From the NCBI RefSeq assembly GCF_022539315.1, contig NC_066313.1, positions 10,481,764 through 10,545,763 of the forward strand: a DNA stretch of 64,000 bases, read 5' to 3'. Source of the DNA: Serinus canaria. Lineage: Eukaryota; Chordata; Aves; Passeriformes; Fringillidae. Below the pieces are notes generated by a model. The model was given only the letters and a program-made list of their open reading frames with translations. It made no database searches and was not told where the DNA came from. The position numbers and the translations under genes are program-made. Shown one piece after another: positions 1 through 11,999 of this stretch. Each line of letters opens with the position of its first letter. Positions within the stretch are counted from its first letter, which is position 1.

Positions 1-56
1 GAAGTGTTCTGCCACCATTTTCATTTTTTATTTTATTTCAATTACCCAGTGCTAGG

Positions 57-3000
57 GAAATACTGATAAATTTAATTAAACTGGGTTGCTGCAAAGAAGC
101 TTCTTTAAAGATAATGAAATCTGGAAAGCACTTAACACATTAAAACAGGACATCAGCAATCCTTTAAAAAAGCTTCTTCTGCTTTAGTGCTGTAACAGAT
201 ATTGCAGTGTTAAAATCTCGCATGACAATGTCCATCTGAGGTGTACTCATGACAAATACAAACCAGCTTTGGAAATTAATGCTCAGCAGGACACTAAGGC
301 AACCATTCAGCTACCTTCTAAATACATACTAGCTGTACAAAAGAACTTCCCAGGACCCACTGAAATGTTAGTATTTTTTCTTAAAATTCAATATTCAAGA
401 AGTTACCAGCTCAGTGTTAAGGAAAAAAACAAAAGAAAGTTAAAAGAAAAGGCAGAAGAGAGAGAAAGGAGAAGTCATAGAGCAACAAATTTCTTATTTC
501 TCAGCAAGGACTGAAGCTGCAAAGATCTATGACTCTCTAGACCTAAATATTATGTTTAATTACGATGACAAAATAAATTGGTAAGTTCATGTGCTTTCCT
601 GACCACAACTACTCTAAATGCACTCTTTTTTGTCACTTCTAGTGTTTTCTCCCAGACTTCTGTACCATGAGAAATAAACCACCTGACTGTTGTGCAGAAC
701 CTCCAGGAGCACCAACCCAGCTCATTAAGCCAAGTTTACCTAGACAAAACTAAATTCAGCAGCAGAATCCAGAGCACAAATGCTGTAACCTGGTGAGACA
801 CTCCCCAAGTGAAGCACACCATGAGAAATCAGTTCTTCAGCCTTTTAAAGTGTGCCTAAGGAGAAGCTGTAGGCAGTATAGGGAAAATAAGGGAATATTA
901 AAGTGTTCACTGAACTGCATACGTCCAGAAAATTATTTCCACTTTTGCAGTTGTTGAAGTTTTTCTTCGTTTATTTGCAAACCACAAATATATTTATCCA
1001 CCACAAAGATTTTTAAAGGAATAATAATAATAAAAAACTTGAAGATCCTTTGCTTACCATATATTACTGCTGCAAAAGATAATGAAATCTGAGAACACAG
1101 CTTCTAATATGTAAAGCACAACAGAACCAATTGCTTTTTGCTCCTGAATATTTTTTTGATTTTTAAGGAATTCTTTGAATGAATGAAAGCCTCAACTGCA
1201 AACCTAACTGATACTCTAAACAAACAGCAGACTTTTAGTTCACCCAATAGATATTTCCTGCTATTTAAGAAATTCTAGACAGTTCACAATTTAAGTAGCA
1301 AAACCACATTTGTAAGACACTTTTCCAATATCTCAAGCTATCATTTGCAGCTAAATCCTTCTGCTAAGTGGAACAGAGACCCAGAGTAAATTAACAACAC
1401 TAGACTAACATTATTTGAGTCTGAGGGTTACATAATCTATTAGGTAATTCAAAAAACTTGGTATTATCAAGGTGTCTTCTTCTGCAGTTTCAATTCAAGA
1501 TCATAGGAAAAAATCTTGAAAAAAATCGAATGAATACCATTAAGGTATTCATTTAGGAAACTGGCAATGGCTAGCAGATTGCCCACATGAACATTTATTA
1601 GAAGATACATTACCCAAACTCGTTCACATTGTTAGAATGATTAATAGAGGTTGAGATTAGTATATGTTCACACAGATAAAACATTTTTATTAACTACTTT
1701 TCAGAGTTCTTTCACGACGATTAAACTCCTGTAGCAATTTTATGTTCCATTTTTAAATTGAGATGAATAAAAACATGCATTTGTAAAGCTAAAATCAAAC
1801 TGGTCTGAGAAAAAAAAATCTTCAGTTTTTTAATAAATTTGGTGTTCTAATGCTTAGCTACTACTGGAAGAGCCAGAAAAAGCCTCTTGCTAGCTTCACT
1901 GACTTCCTATTCTCATATTCCCAAGTGTGAAGGCTCCAGCCCACCACATCAGCCAATGGCCCAGACTGTCATTTTAATTATTACAGATTTGAGGAATGCA
2001 GTACAGTGATTACAGTGGCAGCTTGGGATCCAGGGGTCCAATTACTCACTGTGCTGCAGACAGGCTGTCTGACTTCTGGTTTTACTTCTCTGTACCCTGT
2101 TTTCCCAGATGGAGTAATAATGGATGGGAACTTCAGAAAGACAATTGAGGATAAATATATTAACGGCTGTGTGTTACTCAGCAGCTCCAGTACCAGCACT
2201 GAGTAACTACCTAAAACACAGGATTTTAAGTGATTTCCCATCCTTAGGGCTGCCTGCAGTGAAATGCTGAAGAGCACAATGAAATTAGGATCTCAAAAAT
2301 AAAAAAAAATACTAGATGCACTGCGAATTGCAGCAGAATCTTGCAGCGAACTAAGAATGAGTGGGGGTAATGAGACTTGCTGTCCCAGAATTATTTTTAT
2401 TAAGCTCAATTTGCACACCTTTGATTTCAGCAGGAAGGATGCTTTCAGAGTGCTGGTAAAAGCACTTCAGTCTTCAGATGGCTCTTTTTGCAAAGGTTCT
2501 GAGCAGGGAAACAGCCCTGATCAACAACCCCGGCACCAAATGCACAGAGCTGCACAAGAGCAGGTACTTCAATGGCACTTGAGCACGTGCTTTAAGAGAA
2601 TCAAGTGTTTAAGTGCTTTGCTTTCCAAAATCCACGCTTTATTTGTGTCAGAAATCTGTTCAGATGAATGGAGCAGCTGAGACCTCTTCACAGTTTTGAT
2701 TCAGGCAGCCAAGACATTTTGAAGGTTCCCTTTGTAAATGTAATTTGAAAAAAGACAAAAAAAAAAAAAAAGAAAGAAAAGCAGAAGTGATCAGATGGGG
2801 GAGCAAAACTCAGCAATAAGTGGGTGAATTCTCCCACAGCTGCACTCAAAAGAACTTGGGAATCCAGAAGCTTTTTTTTTTTTACAACTAATTCATTTAA
2901 ATGAAATAAATCAGGCTCCTCTCCTAACAACTGTAGGGTTTCAGTTTGAGAAAGCAAAAATAAGCTTATTCCCAGGAGCCTGGCACATTATTCACTCCTC

Positions 3001-3060
3001 CTAGGCCTGCTGACTGACTCCAAAAGACATTTTAAACATGGGAAGGATAGCCTATCCCTT
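57..3060. other. Intron-like, no gene seen
   Basis: The DNA is AT-rich and non-coding with no repeat family recognised, apart from an A15 run at 2,757-2,771 and a T12 run near 2,872. Isolated minus-strand donor-like sites exist near 740 and 1,057, but the blocks they would end are very short or closed by stops in most frames. Confidence 0.6.
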
Positions 3061-3108
3061 TCAGACAGCTCAGGCAGGAGAGGGCACATGAGGAATCGCG
3101 TTGCAGCA

Positions 3109-3134
3109 GCAGCAGCAGGAGCTCCTGCTGCTGC
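3109..3134. repeat. Perfect 26-bp CAG/CTG palindrome
   Basis: The sequence GCAGCAGCAGGAG is followed directly by its exact reverse complement, centred on a GAGCTC between 3,121 and 3,122. It sits in a moderately GC-rich patch (about 3,080-3,460). Both arms are short CAG/CTG triplet repeats, a class that forms hairpins and is prone to length change. Confidence 0.9.
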
Positions 3135-4080
3135 CAGGAATTCTGACGAGGCTCCCGAGACTCTGACCCCACCAGAGCTGGCATTCCCCATCCCGAGCTG
3201 GGGCTGTTCCCTCCAGGCTGGCACGGAGCACACGGCAGCACCGCTCCCTCTGTGCAACACCCCTTGGATAATGCAGGATTAGCAGCAGCCACGGCTTCCC
3301 AGCCAAATCCTGCATGAGCACGGCCATGGAAAAGCCTTTTCCCCTGTGTTTTGTTAGGCTGAGTGCTGCCAAACCCAGCCCCGACCTGTCTCTAAGTTTT
3401 AAACAGCAGAAAGAAGTGTTTTCTTCACTATGGGGATGGGGCAGCAGTGGGAGGGGGTGTGTAAAAGGGATCAGACCCAAACCAGCCTGATCAAAACCTT
3501 CTGATTATTTCAGCAGTTTCAGTATAATAGCACTTTGAAAAATACTAGAGCAAACCAATTCCATAACAGATGATGAAGCAGTTCAAAAGGATGCAGTAAC
3601 TACTGTTTAACAAAAGCCTACAAATTTTGAGTAACTGAAAAGTCTTTAAGTCATACAAGATAGACAGAAACACAGAATCAAGAGCACAGCAGGCACAAGG
3701 CATTTTTTTTCCTCTGAGAACAAGACCTGACAGACCACTGGACTGAAATGTTAGCAAACCAACAACTGAGTTGGGAAGAAAATACCCCAAGTGTTCTGAT
3801 GGTAGAGACTATTTAGATTTACTCCAGCTTTTAAGAGACCACTAAAACGTCAATGCAGATTACTCTTGTTAATAGCAAGGGGAGGCTGTTCCTACACATT
3901 CCATTTGGGGTGTGGAAAGGGGGATTCAGCCACCTCATCTCAAGTGTCCCTCCACTCCTCAGATTTCACATGGGATTCTCCAGTCCGGGAATCTGTGACT
4001 CACTCAGACCATGGAACACCACACCACGACAACAACGAGGAGCTTTGGGATAGTATGTAATATATATCAAGGGGGAACAC

Positions 4081-4120
4081 GACATTTCCAGCGTGTGCTG
4101 GAACGAGGTGTGGAAATGTC
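4081..4120. repeat. 10-bp inverted repeat with nested hairpin
   Basis: GACATTTCCA at 4,081-4,090 is matched exactly by TGGAAATGTC at 4,111-4,120. Overlapping the left arm is a second stem, CCAGC GTGT GCTGG (4,088-4,101), so two mutually exclusive folds are possible. No gene is associated. Confidence 0.7.
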
Positions 4121-4906
4121 AGGGAGATTTCCATAGCCACGGAGAGGGAGAGGTGAGGCTGAGCACCCTGCCAGGACAGACACCCCAGGAGGAACGCCTC
4201 AAACTCTGTGGTAAAGCTTTGCCCCGTGGAAAACCCAAATTCTGAGCACTGCTGGCTACACTGAGACTCATCCGATGCTGGCTCTCAAGCCTTCTTCCAG
4301 ATCATGGTGCACAGCTTGCAGAAGGCCACAGGCAAACATTTCTCCCTAAGTTACATGTGGGTTTTACATCTTCATAAAGCTAAGTAGTAAGGAGTAGGAA
4401 CGAAACTGAAAATGAAAATAAAAAGCCCTAGCAAAAAGCCAAGCCAACCAACCAAAACCCTACCTGAGAAACCAAAAAAATCCCTCATCCAACATCACCC
4501 CAAACCCAATGAAACTCCCAAAAGAGATGGAGAACACGGGAAGGAGGAAATGGGTAGCAGACAACTGCCATGAAAGCTGAGTTGTGAAAGCCTTAGCAGC
4601 AGCTCTCCAAGGTTTACAAGTACACTTAAGCACCATACACAGCTTAATCCAAATGCGGCCCGCTCATCAAAACCTCCTGCTGCAAAGTTCAGAGACGAAA
4701 CACGTGTGACCATTTTTCATGCTGTGACACTCTTCAAACAGTAGCTCAGCCTACCTTAAGTAAGTATTTCTTATTCTAACAAGTACAAGAAAAGAGCATC
4801 ACAGAAATAATCACTCCTGGATACAGAATACCCCACGCTGTTCATACAACTTTCTATTCACCTGGTGTTTCACAGACATTGCAGTCAATTCCTTACCCAG
4901 ACTCAC

Positions 4907-4969
4907 CTACGTGTATTTGTTCTTACAAAAACTACTGGAGGAATATTTATATTTTCTTCTCTAATGGCA
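4907..4969 (-). CDS. Candidate 63-base coding exon
   Basis: On the minus strand a good acceptor (gatgtcctttacag) is followed by 63 bases and a strong donor, CACGTAG then gtgagtctg. One frame is open throughout and reads REENINIPPVVFVRTNT in its middle. It starts with one base finishing a codon and ends with two, so skipping it would keep the frame. The peptide looks protein-like but I do not recognise it. A 63-base size is plausible for an internal exon. A chance pseudo-exon remains possible. Confidence 0.35.
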
Positions 4970-4999
4970 CTGTAAAGGACATCTTTGAGTTCACTTTTT

Positions 5000-7300
5000 G
5001 GTTATGGCCTGCTAACACTCTAGGCATGAACTTAGCAACACGCCCTCTGACAAGTCTTTGCTAATCGTAAGGAATGAGGAAGAACAGACATTCAACCTAC
5101 TGACACCACCTGTGAAGGAAGCAAGTATTTGACACCTAAACCTGTCCCATTAGTCACTGCTCAAAGGTCCTCTGCTGCTGCAAGCAGAAAGGGCAGAAAC
5201 TAAGAGATAATGCAGAGAAGTTACACCCCCATCACACATCCATTAAGGACAGGGATGCAGAAATAGCACGTATCACTGAATCACAACAAACGTTGGAAAG
5301 GGTGTTGATCCAAGCTCAGAATTACAGTGAGCAGAAAGGCTTTTGGTTAATTGAGTCTTCTTATTCAAGACACCAAGAGCAAAAAACATACAAAAATCTA
5401 TATACCAAGACTTGTCTTCGGAACAGAGGAGGACAATATACAACAGAATGGACAGAGGGTGCACCTTTCCAGTGTTTGGTAAACCACTTGCCTATAAATA
5501 AGCAATTAAAAGAAAACTCAAGCAGATTTCCATTCCCTCTGACACCTACAAAACCGAATCACTGATTATGCATTTAACTCTACATCAACTCCCCAGGAAT
5601 GAAGTGTGATTAATATACACTGAAGAAATCAATGTCCTCTCCTGGGTAATGCTTTTGAGTTATGATCAATGCATGCAGATAATGCATTTCCACACAACTC
5701 TGACCTCCTGCTTGTTGGAGGGATCTAAAGACACAGGCATTTACTGATAGCAGTGCACTAAAAAGGTGTATTTCTTGGAATAACTATATTAGGTGGTCTG
5801 GCATATGTTAAGTCACTTTATGTTATTTTAACCAAGAATGGGTTTCAGATGTCAGAGTGCAACAAAGGACTAAAAAGCAATGCACAGTACTTTATTGACA
5901 GTAATAGCTGTGTTTCACTTGGGACCAACCATTTCATGGTTATGAATGAAAGCCACTTTGTAGACTTCTCAACAGAATAGGTTTCAGCTAACTGAACACA
6001 AATACACAGGAATTCCAGGCAAGGTGAAATGCAGGATCACAGTCACACAGCGTTCAACTACATGTAAAACCCCCATAAAATCATGTTAGAGACCCAGATG
6101 ATTTGTGGTTTGGGCTTTTTATTTTTTTTTTTTTTTTGAGTGGAGGGGACACTACAGCTTCTGCTGTAATAGGAGATTTCAGCTTATTGTGGATGATGTT
6201 TACAAACATTGCTGAAGACATAGAAAAGGCTCATATACCCATATTTAAGTGTGAAAGAAAGAATCTGCATTAGCAAGATGGTTTCTACTAGCTCAGTTCA
6301 AATAATTTTTACATTTTTTTTTCTCTCCAAAACAGCAATAAAGCCAAGTGAAATTCAAGATAAAATGTAAGAACCAGCTTTAGTGAAACCTTGGGAGAAG
6401 AGGCACCTAACATCCTGTAAAGACAAAAGGGCAAAGTCCTTATCATGATAGCAGAGTTAATCTAAAAACATTCACAGCACAAATCCCTAAATAAAATGTT
6501 AAAAGGACTTCAAGTCACACAGATGTACACAGGCCATCATCTGATCCTCACACATAAAGAGCAGGACCTCACCTGTAGCCATGAGTCAAATGAGAACAAT
6601 TAAAATACAAACTTAACTCAAAACCAGTGAAAATAACATTTACTGCCACAAAGGCATAGCAAAAACAATGGATAGCTGGTAAGGGGAAGTGCTTAACTAT
6701 CCCTCAACTAAGGACATACATTTTGAAATAATTTCCCAAAGTTTATGCTGATAATGGTGCCACGCATTTTAAGAAGATAATATGCCATCACAATCTTGTG
6801 GAAAAGAAACATTTTATATCTGTTTTTAATGAGTTCTTCATGGAGAAAACAACTGCAATAACAAAAAAATAAAGCTACTTCTTATTATTGCTTGTTCCAT
6901 TACTGTCAAGAGAGGTAAAACAGATGCTTAAGCCAAATAAAAAAGTATAAAACAAAGTAACATAGATGTGTGACTGATTTTAGAAGAAAGCATGTGATTT
7001 CCTACACAAAATAACACTACCCCAGAAATAAAAGACCTGTTAAAAATAAATCTATTGCTCCATACTTGCACAGCAGTATTAGCTAATTTGGGACCCTATT
7101 TCACAATGCCCAGGAAACCAACAACCTCACTAAGCCTTATGAACCCATTTGCCCAAAGTGCCAGTGTTACACCAACCAACCCTGCTGCCCTGTTTGCTCA
7201 TGCTTAAAATAAAGGCTGTGCTCAACAATCTGCTGAGTGCAGGTGGCACAAAGCTCCTACAAGGCAAGCCAGACTGAGGACCTCATCACAGCCCAAAGAA
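5000..7300. other. Intron-like, no gene seen
   Basis: AT-rich non-coding sequence. A T16 run lies at 6,122-6,137. A strong minus-strand donor-like CTACAG then gtgagg lies near 6,570, but no acceptor upstream of it makes a credible exon. Confidence 0.6.
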
Positions 7301-7308
7301 ACTCCAAA

Positions 7309-7362
7309 GATGCTGCCAAGTGTCTGTTTTTGCAGGGACAAAAACAGACACTTGGCAGCATC
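7309..7362. repeat. Perfect 24-bp fold-back with 6-base loop
   Basis: The left arm 7,309-7,332 (GATGCTGCCAAGTGTCTG plus TTTTTG) is matched base for base by the right arm 7,339-7,362, separated by the loop CAGGGA. The loop is itself complementary to TCCCTG at 7,361-7,366, so an alternative fold exists. A perfect stem this long is rare in neutral intron sequence. The likely origin is a recent template-switch event during replication. A small-RNA hairpin is a weaker alternative. Confidence 0.95.
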
Positions 7363-7750
7363 CCTGTGGGGACACGGGATTGCAAGTGGCATGAGGCAGG
7401 ACAAAGAGCAGGGACTACTTTCAGCTCTGAACCTCACTCAATGCCAAACAAAAGCACAGCCACTGGTGAGATGCTTGAAGAGAAAACCCCATCTCCAGTC
7501 AGAAGGCCCACGCTGAATTTAGAGTTTATTGCTGAGCTAAAGATGTCTTTGTAAGAACCATCTCCCAAGAACAAAGTCAATGTCTTCAAACCCACTGAAA
7601 TTTTAAAGGATTACTAAAAATTTAACTGACCCAAATATTTTAATTTTTATATTTTACTCAGGTATCCTGTGAAGCTGGAGTATAAATCCTATTAAACTGA
7701 ACTTAGTTTGTCCATCCCTAAAATAGATTTGACATACAAACACAAACACA

Positions 7751-7762
7751 AGGTCAAGGTCA
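7751..7762 (+). promoter_or_regulatory. Direct AGGTCA repeat with no spacer (DR0)
   Basis: Two AGGTCA half-sites abut with no spacer. The DR0 layout is known as the preferred site of the orphan nuclear receptor NR6A1 (GCNF), and its TCAAGGTCA core also fits NR5A and ERR monomers. Occupancy cannot be judged from the sequence, and chance occurrence is possible. Confidence 0.3.
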
Positions 7763-7799
7763 CAGATCAGCAAGAAAGATTACAAAGAGGACTGATGTA

Positions 7800-9900
7800 A
7801 GAGCTGGCATTTGATCAAAGCTTCTGGATCTATCTTTTTTTTTTAGTAGAGTTACCAGAAATACCACTACACTTAGTTTTCTTCACATTGGTACATTGCA
7901 CGTTTTAAGTATTCCCTACATTTAAGAGCAGCTGCTCTGTCCTTATTTATTTTGATAAGACCTATTAGGCAGCACAGTAAATAAACTACAGAAAAACTCT
8001 TATGTTAAATAAAAAGGAAGTGAAAGACACTTTTTGCCACCCTTTTCGCTTTATTCAGCCATTGCTAATACAGATTAAACTACAAATCTAAAAGGAAAAC
8101 CCATTCAAACACATAGCAAGACCAGTGCTAAAGACTCAGGACCTCAGGTTTTAATTTGCAGCAGTTCAAGACACTTATCATATATAACAATTGTATATTT
8201 GGATGTGCACTTCCAAGCACAACACTTGATTATTTATCCTAATTATCTGTGTGTACAGCATATATTTCTCAATTAACAAAGAAAACCTCAAGGTCTGTGC
8301 AGAACACAATCAAACTAACCTCTTCTGTAATCAGGACAACATTTACCTCCTAGAAAGCCTCTCTAATGCTGAAGGCTGACTAAGTGAGCAGATTAAACAC
8401 AGTAGCAACAGTTGAAAGACTCATTAAAACTCAGCTGCTGAAAATAGTCAGCAATGAAAGTCATTTGCTGATCTATCCATCCATCCACGCACTGATACAT
8501 TCTCCAAGCTTTAAACACATGCAGGAGAGTATTCAGCTTACAGGTCACGTCTACCACCCGCACCCTTCTGATGCCTGAACACGAGGAAGAGGTGTCTTGG
8601 GTGACACAATGGCATTCAAAGCTGCACTGCTGCCACAAAGTTAAGATGCTCATTGTAATAGGCAGTAATTTAAAGAATAGTGTGGCTTGTACTCTTAATT
8701 TTTAACCCCCACTTTCAACACCAGTGCCACTCTGATGTTAGTCTAGACATGAGTGGGAGCAATTTATATTTAGACAGAGAGCTATGTCTATAACTAGGAC
8801 TGCCTGTGTTAATATTAAAGCTTTTACTGGAACCCATTTGGGGTGACCTGCACAGCTCACTAGTATGTGGGCACCTTGGACATTGCCAGTAAAACCTTCA
8901 TGCCATCACATATCCTCCTGCACCTTGTTTCAGCTATTTAATGTTTATTTTCTGATTTTCCACCATTTTTGCAGCGGTAGTACACTTGCAACTCTCTACC
9001 TGTATGACTGGATTGTCTCAGCTACTAATGAAAAGGCCTCAAATGAAAAGAAGATGGAAAAAAAAAAGGTTTAAAAACTTGTCTCCTTTTTGAAAATATC
9101 CTTCACAAGAATTAGGTTGTCACCCTTTTAAGGTATAGCACTGCCTGAGCTACTAGGGCCACATACAAATCACTCCTGGAGCCTGGGATGCCAGCTTCTC
9201 AGCACTGTGGTATAGATGCTTTTAAGTCTGATAGTGATTCATCAGACCTTAAAACAGTCACTGGTTTAAGATCAAATTGATTTAAGTTGTAGACCTCAGG
9301 GCAGTACAATTCTGCTCTTCCTTAGTCCTCCTTTTGTAAGCGTTTTCAGCAAAATAGGAGAAAAGGGGAGGCTGGTTAATTTTTTTTTTCCAAGTGGAAT
9401 TTCTATCCTTCCTACTGTGTGAAAAGCTGATAAAGCTTCTAACTGCATTGAAGAGTTAGAAAGGGAAAAATAAAAGAAAGTAAATCAGGCAATGATGACA
9501 ATAAACCAGCACAAGTTTCTTCCACATCCACAAATCAGCGGCTTGCTCTGAGAACCAAGCACACATGAAAATGTGTAGGACATTTCACAAATAAAACTAT
9601 TTTAGGGAACTCATCATTATTAGCAGTACAGCTGCCCAATATGTGAAACCCTACAGCAAGTTTATTTGGAGTCATATAGCTTTTTTAAGTTGACAAACAC
9701 ATGAAAAAGCCTTTGCTTTAACTGAGCTGCATTACAGTGAGAAACTGTTCATTCAGTGCCATGGCAAGTCTCTTTAATCTTCACAACCAAACCTTTGATA
9801 AAATAAGTCAGCAGCCATTGTGAGTTTGGGTTTTTTCTTTTAAATACAAGCTCACACTCTTTACACACAAAAACCTGCAGAAGCAAGAGGTTTCTGCTTG
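7800..9900. other. Intron-like, no gene seen
   Basis: AT-rich non-coding sequence with short runs of simple sequence, such as an imperfect ATCC repeat near 8,475. No repeat family or coherent exon is recognised. Confidence 0.6.
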
Positions 9901-9927
9901 TTCTAAACCTTGGATCAAATCCCCTAC

Positions 9928-10154
9928 TTATCGAGCAGCAGGGATGTAGCCAGTGTGTGCTTTTGGCTGTGACACCGTGTAGAAATTATCTGCAACCCAG
10001 TTCTTATCCATTCCTCTTTGGAGAGCTGGAACAGGCATCTTTCCACAGAGTGATCCAAATGTAAAGCACTTCAAGGGTGCTGTCTTTTGAAAGGGAGTAA
10101 TGACAAACAGAAGTAAACAACCAGCCAATACAGCAGCAACAGTAAATATCACAG
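9928..10154 (-). CDS. Candidate terminal exon with transmembrane segment
   Basis: The minus strand has a near-consensus branch site (TACTAAA-like, near 10,180) and an acceptor tactttttgtag ending at 10,155. An open frame of 74 codons then runs to a TAA. It opens with a strongly hydrophobic stretch, VIFTVAAVLAGCLLLFVI, that could span a membrane, followed by about 55 mixed residues. A minus-strand AATAAA lies at 9,666-9,661, about 260 bases past the stop. No family is recognised. If the exon-like block at 4.9 kb belongs to the same transcript, this would be an alternative end. A chance open frame is a serious alternative. Confidence 0.25.
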
Positions 10155-11931
10155 CTACAAAAAGTACTTCTGATCAATTTAGTAGTCAACAAGAGTCCAC
10201 AACAATGGATTATGTTGAAGGACTGGATAGCTACCAATCCCCAATTCTGTAAAGGTACAATTTTTACTTATATTTACATGTGTGAAATGTCAAGTAAGTT
10301 TCTGAAAATCTTAAAACACCGTACTGATGAACAGTGTAGTAATAAGTTCTTGAACTTTGTACTTCCTTTTTACTTATTTATTTTCCCTGACGTAAGTACA
10401 CCAATGAATTTTAATGGCACAGTAAAATAATGGCAAAGTTATGCACACATGCAGACCTGTGCATGAGAGAGGCATCTAAATGATTCAAAAAACATTGAAG
10501 TTACAGTCATGTGCATAGGACAGAGGGGGATCTACCATGCTAAAACCCAGGAACACACCACCAGTTTAAGCATTATGGCTACTAAAAGCAAACTAGTTAA
10601 CATTTGAAGTTTCAGTGTTCTTCTGTCATTCAGGACACAGCATAGGATTTCCAAGATGTGCAACGTCAGTTATTCCAGGGTTCCCATTCCTCAAGTTGTT
10701 CAACGCACAGCAACCATTGCAGGTGAGCTGCTTTCCCACATGCTGGAAGTCTGATATGGATTCATCATCAAATAAAATTTTTAACAATGAAAGGCAATGG
10801 GAGGCAGGTGATGAATTTCTTTCTGCAAATCTTGTCTCAGCCTTGGGGGAAATAGCTCAAAATTACAGTTTTAATTTATTCACTTGATGAGTACTGAAAG
10901 AATGTGGTGAGAGTGGGGGAAATTGTCCTATCACAAGACCTGTAAGTCAAGAATCTAGCAAATAAACAGGTGAAACTGCACCAAAGCAGCTGAAGCCATG
11001 TATGATGCAGCATAAAGTCATTACCTGATAGTTATTATCTATAACCGCAACTCTGTTGATTCAGCTGACCAGCTATGTATTATTTCCAGTTTACCCTATC
11101 ATAGCAGAGATTTGGACATGGCTGACAGGTCACAACACATGTTCTCTGTGTTATATAAAGCCATCTTCCTTGATGTAACTGGAATAATCATTTCCCAGCT
11201 CAATGTAACATCAATAATGCCAGTGTTTTCTAAATCAATATATAGTAAGGTCTGGTCAATAACCTGAAGGCAAGTTTCACTGACTGCCTGCATTGTTACT
11301 AAAGCACTTTTTTTTTGTTTCTTTTCTTTCTCAGTTTATGCATAATCTTGCTAAAGAAGGATAGTTTTGTTCAAATTCTGTCACTCAATTTCATCAGTGA
11401 GTGAGACCAAAAGAACTCAAATGAGCGCATTAATGTGATTTCATTCAGTAGCAGTTAAGACTTGTGAGCATCTGCAGAATCTCAAAGAACCACAAACTCC
11501 CAAATACCAAGTAAATGCTGAAGCAATCCTATTGGAAAGGGAGGTACAAGCCAGAGAGGACAACAAAGGAATAACAATGGGGGAAAATGCCACAACTCAT
11601 AACATTTTCTCAAAGGGACTTGATGCTTTCAAAAGCATACAATTTAAAATCCATTTGTTGAGAAAAAGCCAGAAGTTCTGGTGGGCAAGTGAGCAGGTTT
11701 CAGCCTCTCAGGAAACTTAGCAGATTGTTACCTAAGCACCCTAGTCAGCAATGTCAGGAGAATGAGATCAGGACTATACAGGGATGTGAAATGAGGCATC
11801 TTCTGACTGGGAATTCCTGAGAGGGATAAGGACCAAAGCTAGTGTGAATGAGATCAAGTTACCACTCCATGTCCAGGGTGAGAGAAAATACAGATTAATA
11901 AACTTTTCAAGTTCAGGGCAGAAACTCATAC

Positions 11932-11979
11932 CTTCAAATGTCAATGCAGGATCTTTGTCAATCTGGTTTTCACTCCTCC
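11932..11979 (-). CDS. Candidate 48-base coding exon
   Basis: The splice signals are among the best in the window: acceptor tctatttatttttggcag, and donor TTTGAAG then gtatgagttt. The 48-base block has an open frame reading RSENQIDKDPALTFE, with two bases at the start and one at the end belonging to split codons, so skipping it would preserve the frame. The peptide is polar and acidic, like a linker or a regulated cassette exon. I do not recognise the protein. The match of size, frame and both splice sites makes this a better coding candidate than most, but it is not proof. Confidence 0.4.
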
Positions 11980-11999
11980 CTGCCAAAAATAAATAGATT

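Noticed and set aside
7309..7362. Interpretation of the fold-back as a microRNA gene
   Set aside because: The stem is perfect, with no paired flanks beyond it and a very short loop, unlike typical microRNA precursors. A template-switch event explains it better.
11099..11293. 64-codon minus-strand frame that looks protein-like
   Set aside because: The upstream bases are purine-rich on the sense strand, so there is no usable acceptor, and no donor precedes the double stop.
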